DNA of 64,000 nucleotides, from contig WEDG01003255.1 of assembly GCA_017591395.1 (NCBI GenBank), forward strand, positions 1-64,000, given 5' to 3'. The stretch's first letter is position 1. The number at the start of each line of letters is the position of its first letter. Shown one piece after another: positions 59,400 through 64,000 of the stretch. The notes under the pieces are model-generated. The model saw only the letters and a program-made list of their open reading frames with translations, was not told the origin of the DNA and ran no database searches. The stretch is from Schistocephalus solidus. Its lineage: Eukaryota; Platyhelminthes; Cestoda; Diphyllobothriidea; Diphyllobothriidae. The translations under genes and the position numbers were made by a program.

Positions 59400-59605
59400 G
59401 TCATAAAGGTGGCCCTGCACATAAGTACGGCAAGGGAACATATTCCTCTTTCCTTGCCCTAAAATTAGCTAAAACATTAACCTACATCGGGGCCCTAGTA
59501 TGATCCCTACCTCTAGCCTAAGCCATAACTCTTACCTTATAACTAACCCAAATATCCCTAGAATTCGACTCTAATTCACCTATACTGCGGGCGGATCCTT
59601 TTCTC
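59400..59605. repeat. Telomere-like tract with boundary box (right arm)
   Basis: AAAGGTGGCCCTGCACATAA box at the left end, then CCTAAGCC, CTTACC and CTAACCC fragments. It ends with a diverged right-hand box (TATACTGCGGGCGGATCC). Mirror of 43,080-43,285. Confidence 0.55.
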
Positions 59606-59934
59606 GTGTCCTGCTTAGGGGGGCAGGATGTTCGAACGAGCATCGTCAGAAGGCCCTGAATTTTCCCGCCTTGTCCAAGCAAGCATAAGCATTGCTTTGG
59701 TCTTTGGATCGCATGCACATGCATGCAGAAATTAAGTCTAAAACGTATCTTCTCATCCCACATTCAATGAAGGTGAACAACCTCGGCACCGATGCACGAA
59801 CCACCGATGGACCAACCGAATTTTAAGAATGATATGTGCGGGAAGGAGGGCCAACCGAAGAAGGTATTTTGGTAGGGAACAGGAAAATTACTCCCAATTA
59901 TTATAGGTGATCCTGTACTTAATTTCAAGTTAGG

Positions 59935-60066
59935 CTGTTGATAGGTTTAATATAGAGGTTAAGCTTAAGGTTAAGGGTAGCGTTAGGGTCAGACCTATCC
60001 TTGGGTAAGGACAGGGGAATTATTACCACCCGGAAATTTAGCGCAAGGCCGCCTGTCTTACGTGGG
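59935..60066. repeat. Telomere-like tract with boundary box (right arm, outer)
   Basis: GTTAAGGGTAGCGTTAGGGT is followed by CGGAAATTTAGCGCAAGGCC and GCCTGTCTTACGTGGGG. Mirror of 42,618-42,760. Confidence 0.6.
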
Positions 60067-60069
60067 GTA

Positions 60070-60375
60070 CCTATTCTGGTGGTGCGCTAAGCGCCGTGGC
60101 TTGGAAGGTTATCAACTGACAATCACACTCCGACCTCGCAGTCAGTGAAATGTGTGTCTGTGCGGCGGGGCTGACTGATGGACTGAGAGCCAGGTTGCAC
60201 TTGCTCCTTCTTAACGTGACCTCTGGCACTCTCACACATGTGAGATGTGAGACGTTCAAACCCCTGTTGTGTGAAATCCTAACGCTTGTGTTTGGGCCGG
60301 CAGGTCGTGTGCGTGGTATGCGCAGACGAGGTCATTAAATACATCGGAAGCTGCGCCACGGTCAGGCTCGGTCAA
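60070..60375 (-). repeat. Dispersed repeat family B, right-arm copy
   Basis: Mirror of 42,310-42,605. Confidence 0.8.
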
Positions 60376-60419
60376 AAGTTGTTATGGATTATGCTAACAT
60401 CAACCCTACCATAAAAATA

Positions 60420-60665
60420 GGCTGTATCCTTAATATTAACCCTAGCCCTATCCTAAAACCTAAAGTTAACATTATAAAAACCTGAACCCACAGCTCATCA
60501 TGACCCTATCGCCAACTCTGACCCTAACCTCAACCTTAAGGCTAACCCTAACCTTAACCCGAAGCCTCTTCTTTATCTTAAACATAAATTCCTCGGAATT
60601 TAGCGCAAAGCTACATCTATTGTGGGCGGGTCCTATTCCCGTGTCCTGTTTAGACGGCAATACAT
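60420..60665. repeat. Telomere-like tract with boundary box spanning the outer edge of the right arm
   Basis: CTAACCCTAACCTTAACCC (60,542-60,560) and similar fragments precede the box GGAATTTAGCGCAAAGCTAC at ~60,594. ATTGTGGGCGGGTCCTATTC and CCGTGTCCTGTTTAG follow. The outer half (after 60,512) has no partner beside the left arm. Confidence 0.65.
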
Positions 60666-61300
60666 TGCAGCCTTATCCTTGACTGGATTTGAAGGAATGG
60701 TCAGCGGGTCATAAATTCTCAAAAAATGTTTTACACTTTAGTATAGTTTCTAGTCGTTAAGTGACTTTCCGTTCACCTGCATAGATTTCTCAATAAAAAA
60801 AAATTCCAGGTTATCAAGATATAATTTTCCTTTAGGTTTTCGATGAAAACACTGCATAACAATTCATAACCTATGCTCATTGTGAGCACACCTTGTTCTA
60901 ATCAAAGCAAAAACCTAGAAGGCTTATAATTAAGATATTTTTGAGACTCGCGAGTGATTTTCCACGTTTTTACTGCCACGATAAGAAATCTTTACAGGGT
61001 TGTGCAGGCTTGCGTGAAGTCACTCCAGAGGAAACGCGCAGCGTGTTATTTAGAAACCTCGCAAACCGATGAGGATCAAGCCGTTGTTTCAAAATGCGTA
61101 GATTTGAGTAAACATTCCCGAAAGATATGATTGTGCTTCTTTTCAGATATTATGAATGAATGGATGCGTCAATAAAAATCCACGTAGAAAAAGGTTGGGC
61201 TTGTTTATATGCCTCACTCTCCTCCTACGCGAAAGGACTACAGGGAAACGAAAAACCCCCGTATTACGGGGGTCTGACACTTAGCCAGGAAGATACCATA
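60666..61300. other. Unassigned DNA with a near-perfect 19-base palindrome
   Basis: ACCCCCGTATTACGGGGGT at 61,255-61,273 pairs 9+9 around one base. Nothing else recognised. Confidence 0.45.
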
Positions 61301-61304
61301 TTAC

Positions 61305-61460
61305 CGGTCCTAACCCTAACACTAACTCTTACTCAAACCCTAACCCTTGCCCTACCTTTCACCCTAACCTTGCCTTAAGCCTAACCGTAATTCCCCAAGA
61401 ATTTAGCTCAAAGTTACCTGTATTACGAGCGGTAGTCTCTGTTCCCATGTCCTTCCTGGC
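61305..61460. repeat. Telomere-like tract with boundary box outside the right arm
   Basis: CCTAACCCTAACACTAACTC and AAACCCTAACCCTTGCCC run to 61,390. The box GAATTTAGCTCAAAGTTACC with TGTATTACGAGCGG and TCTGTTCCCATGTCC follows. Same layout as the tract at 60,420-60,665. Confidence 0.65.
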
Positions 61461-61539
61461 ATATAAGTGTTTCCTACCAAAACTACAGACTTCTAGCGTG
61501 GCTATTTACTCCAGTGAAAGTTGGGCGATTCATTTGAAA

Positions 61540-62080
61540 GCTGCTCATTCCCGGGTCATAATTCTGTCGTATTCACGTGGTAACACGAAAGGGTGTCTGT
61601 CTTGTCATACTGCAGCAAAGGTCAAGCACACTATGGCACATGTCAGAAAGCGACTAGATTTAAACTACCGTTGCGTCATAATCGACGGGTGAAGAGGGTG
61701 AGAATTCTAATATCTGTTGGTCGGCTTTGCAGTCACCTCACTTTTGCACATCAAGACGTATTGGAAACTGTTTCTCAATCTCCCGTGACTATCCAAAGCA
61801 ATCGAATGTACGTAGGACCTTAAAGTCTTCATCCTTTTGCTCGTATTCTTAACAGGTAGATCAACCCCTGACACTTTACTGGTCAGTCACTTATTCGTGT
61901 CTTTAACATATTCTCGCGGTACCGCCAAAGAGTGACTCTGTATTGTCAGACTGCACAACAGAGGTCAAACACACAATAACGCGTGTCAGACAGCAACTCT
62001 ATTTTAACTGTTGCTGCTTCATAGTCGGTGGTTGAAGAGGGTGATGTGAGCTGATCCTGAGCGTAACTTCCTCATTGTAG
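61540..62080 (+). repeat. ~345-bp diverged tandem dimer
   Basis: Blocks around 61,560-61,720 recur ~345 bases later. Examples: CACGTGGTAACACGAAAGGG with CGCGGTACCGCCAAAGAGTG; CAGCAAAGGTCAAGCACACT with CAACAGAGGTCAAACACACA; GGTGAAGAGGGTGAG (61,687) with GGTTGAAGAGGGTGATG (62,030). Short frames here have no motif. Confidence 0.65.
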
Positions 62081-62482
62081 CAAATCTAGGGCACATTCAG
62101 GCTGTCGTTGCGTGTTAAAAGCCCTGCCTTGGAAGGCTGCCAACTAAAGGAATAATCTAATCCTCTGAACTACGGATAAGGTTTCAGTGACCCCTTCATA
62201 GCGCGGCTTTTTTGGCAGCTATGTGAGACTAGAGCTGTTGGGGTGTGAGGGGAGTGAGCGGTTAGAATGTGTGGCACACGAGTTACCGGAGTCTTCTTTG
62301 AAGTCAATACCTGCGTCCTCGCCTATCGGCAACCACCTAGACTCGCCAATGAGATACAATGGGGGCTGGCGGGAATGGGAAGTAGATTCTATGGAAGCCT
62401 TTTTCAGTCTAACCCAATCGCACTGAGATGGGCTGGGCCTCTGGGATGGCTAAATTGCTGCAAGTTACCGGGACATTCGTCT
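62081..62482. other. Unassigned DNA
   Basis: Two overlapping plus-strand frames (62,223-62,426; 62,267-62,524) have no motif. Confidence 0.35.
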
Positions 62483-62880
62483 CTCTCTCTCTCTCACACA
62501 CACACAACAGTTCGACCGTCGTAGTCCGACGATGTCCACCGTATGCTCCATGGGAAAGTGGAGCAGGGACGGTGACTTGCGCGTGATTTAGTTTAAAGTG
62601 ATAGTAGACTTGCGCTGAATCTACCGCACTCTCTCCTCCTTCCCCACCTGAGTCCGGTGTCAAGACAGAGTCAAGAAGACCAGAGGCGGGAGAGGACGCA
62701 GGTGGCTGGTGTGGCTGGGTCCCCTAAGTCCAAGCCGCCCCTAAGCGTGCCACCACACCTCCATGTTCGGCATTTGTTATGGGAGCGCAGCCCGAATAAC
62801 GCCTGCCGTGCCCTAATGTGGCCCCCCTGTTGGTCCAATGCATCTACCACGTGGCCCGTTTAGGGGGTCTAGACACTAGC
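62483..62880 (+). repeat. Dispersed repeat family A, full copy with CT/CA head
   Basis: A CTCTCTCTCT and CACACACACA run is followed by CAGTTCGACCGTCGTAGTCC, GGTGACTTGCGCGTGATTTA and CCGGTGTCAAGACAGAGTCA. The element ends GTTGGTCCAATGCATCTACC and ACGTGGCCCGTTTAGGGGGT. This is the most complete copy and defines a unit of ~390 bases. Confidence 0.8.
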
Positions 62881-64000
62881 ACGTTCTCACACCGCTAGGT
62901 CAATCCGTCAGTGCATCTAGCTACAATAGACGACCGTTTGTCCCCGTTTGACCCATGCGTGGATGAGCACACTCTTCCCTAAGACATCTTCTTTAATCTT
63001 TGACTGTGATGGCTTGCAGCGCAAAAAAAATTTCGCGGGTTTAAGTACGAAGAGCCACCTTCTCGGAAATATTGTTCGCTGAGCCGTCCAACCTTCTGGA
63101 TCTACCGAAAAATTTTACGTTTAGATTAAGGAACCTATTGTAGGTCCTTTAGCATAGAGATATACAGTCCACGGCCTGACAACGAAAGAAAAAAACAACC
63201 CATTAGGCATCGATGACTTCGGCGGTCTAGCCTTATGAGACCGGAACACAGGGTAAGACAGGACAGAGTCAAGATGAATTCCGGCCCCCGACGTTTGGGG
63301 ACGGCTACGCAACGACTGGCACGCGGGCAGGATATCCCCCTGACGAGTAATTCAATTAGCGGGACCGAGAATGGGAGGGTTTACCCCATGTTCGCCCATT
63401 AATTTCTGAGAACGGTGAAAACTAAAGTATAAATTAAAAAGCAAATGGGAAACGCTGGGTGAGTGACGGATGGGCCGGACCCATCACAACTGCTTCGTGC
63501 GACAGCAAAACACATGCCAAGACACATGCTGGCCGGACGATTAATAAATCAATGTCTTAATATCGGGACAGCTTCAGCACTCGATTTTCCCTTCAGTGAC
63601 TAATCTCAGCAAAAGTAAATCCAACGTCTGAAATTCGTTTTCAATTATGAAATATTACTTAAGCGGGGTTGTAATACTGATCATGGTGCGGCAAAATTCC
63701 ATATTTTTCGGTCGTCTGTAAATACCGAACTCCGTCAAAAACGAATAATTAAGTGCAGTGCATTGGTTTATTGATTTTCGATGCACTTATAAATGCAGCT
63801 ATGTTTTACAGAAAACATGCACTAAATATTATTTTTTGTACTTATTTCACCGCTAATCACATCTTCTTTAAATGTTAAACTCGAAGAAGTATTAGCTTTT
63901 GGTTTAAACAAGTTTAGAATTATGAGATTTTTTAGACCATACAGTGTTCATTTAAATAGCATCGCATCCATCCGTTTAATAATGCCCTTCACGAAGGATA
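62881..64000. other. Unassigned DNA, AT-rich toward the end
   Basis: No gene, RNA gene or repeat recognised; a 63-residue minus-strand frame at 63,121-63,312 has no motif. Confidence 0.45.

Larger units (their letters stand above)
54478..60512 (-). repeat. Right arm of the 18.3-kb inverted repeat
   Basis: Reverse complement of 42,170-48,773, starting at GCGAGAATAGTAAATGCTGG and fading at GACCCTATCGCC. It lacks the ~589-bp left-only segment (junction ~57,187) and has a longer TG/CA microsatellite at 58,575-58,598. Its open frames mirror those of the left arm with substitutions and an extra stop in at least one, giving no sign of a maintained gene. Confidence 0.93.

Noticed and set aside
42170..60512. 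A Maverick/Polinton-type giant DNA transposon.
   Set aside because: No polymerase, integrase, ATPase or capsid-like coding is visible between the inverted repeats, and the arms are far longer than the spacer would need.

Overview
The window reads as repeat-rich intergenic DNA from a flatworm, most likely a diphyllobothriid-type tapeworm (Spirometra/Dibothriocephalus/Schistocephalus group). That placement is an inference. It rests on two kinds of decayed retrotransposon: an endonuclease-RT LINE carrying C-terminal C2H2 zinc fingers, and CR1/Jockey-like LINEs with flatworm-style RT ends. Degenerate TTAGGG-like DNA and very long (TAG)n arrays fit the same picture. I found no intact host protein-coding gene; nearly every recognisable coding stretch is a broken mobile element. 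Coordinates of repeats are read by eye and are usually good to about 10-30 bases.

Layout. 0-5.2 kb: CR1/Jockey-like LINE fragments on both strands. 5.5-9.3 kb: a minus-strand Ty3/gypsy-type element with two ~215-bp LTRs and decayed gag, protease, RT, RNase H and truncated integrase. 9.6-10.2 kb: a LINE ORF1 remnant. 11.0-12.75 kb: a 622-bp tandem repeat. 13.6-18.7 kb: LINE endonuclease and RT fragments plus a tRNA-Ser-like sequence. 20.1-20.9 kb: two dispersed repeat families that recur at 42-47 kb, 56-60 kb and 62.5 kb. 21.1-24.6 kb: the minus-strand zinc-finger LINE, with its RT core deleted. 24.8-37.7 kb: mostly unassigned DNA with a degenerate satellite (28.8-30.3 kb), tRNA-derived SINEs (31.2-31.9 and 34.4-34.7 kb) and a degenerate tetranucleotide tract. 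37.7-41.7 kb: (TAG)n arrays and a dead Tc1 transposase.

The dominant structure is a large inverted repeat. The left arm (42,170-48,773) and right arm (54,478-60,512) are collinear and nearly identical where sampled. They surround a 5.7-kb spacer that holds SINEs, tRNA-like sequence and a second copy of the LINE endonuclease. The arms differ mainly by one ~589-bp segment present only on the left. They carry degenerate telomere-like tracts flanked by a recurrent GCGCAAGGCCACCT-type box. Another such tract lies beyond the right arm (61.3 kb), followed by a 345-bp tandem dimer and another dispersed repeat; the last 1.1 kb shows nothing I recognise.

These parts do not form a pathway. They record repeated insertion, inverted duplication and decay. 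The most interesting candidate is the 18.3-kb foldback together with the telomere-like boxed repeats it contains.
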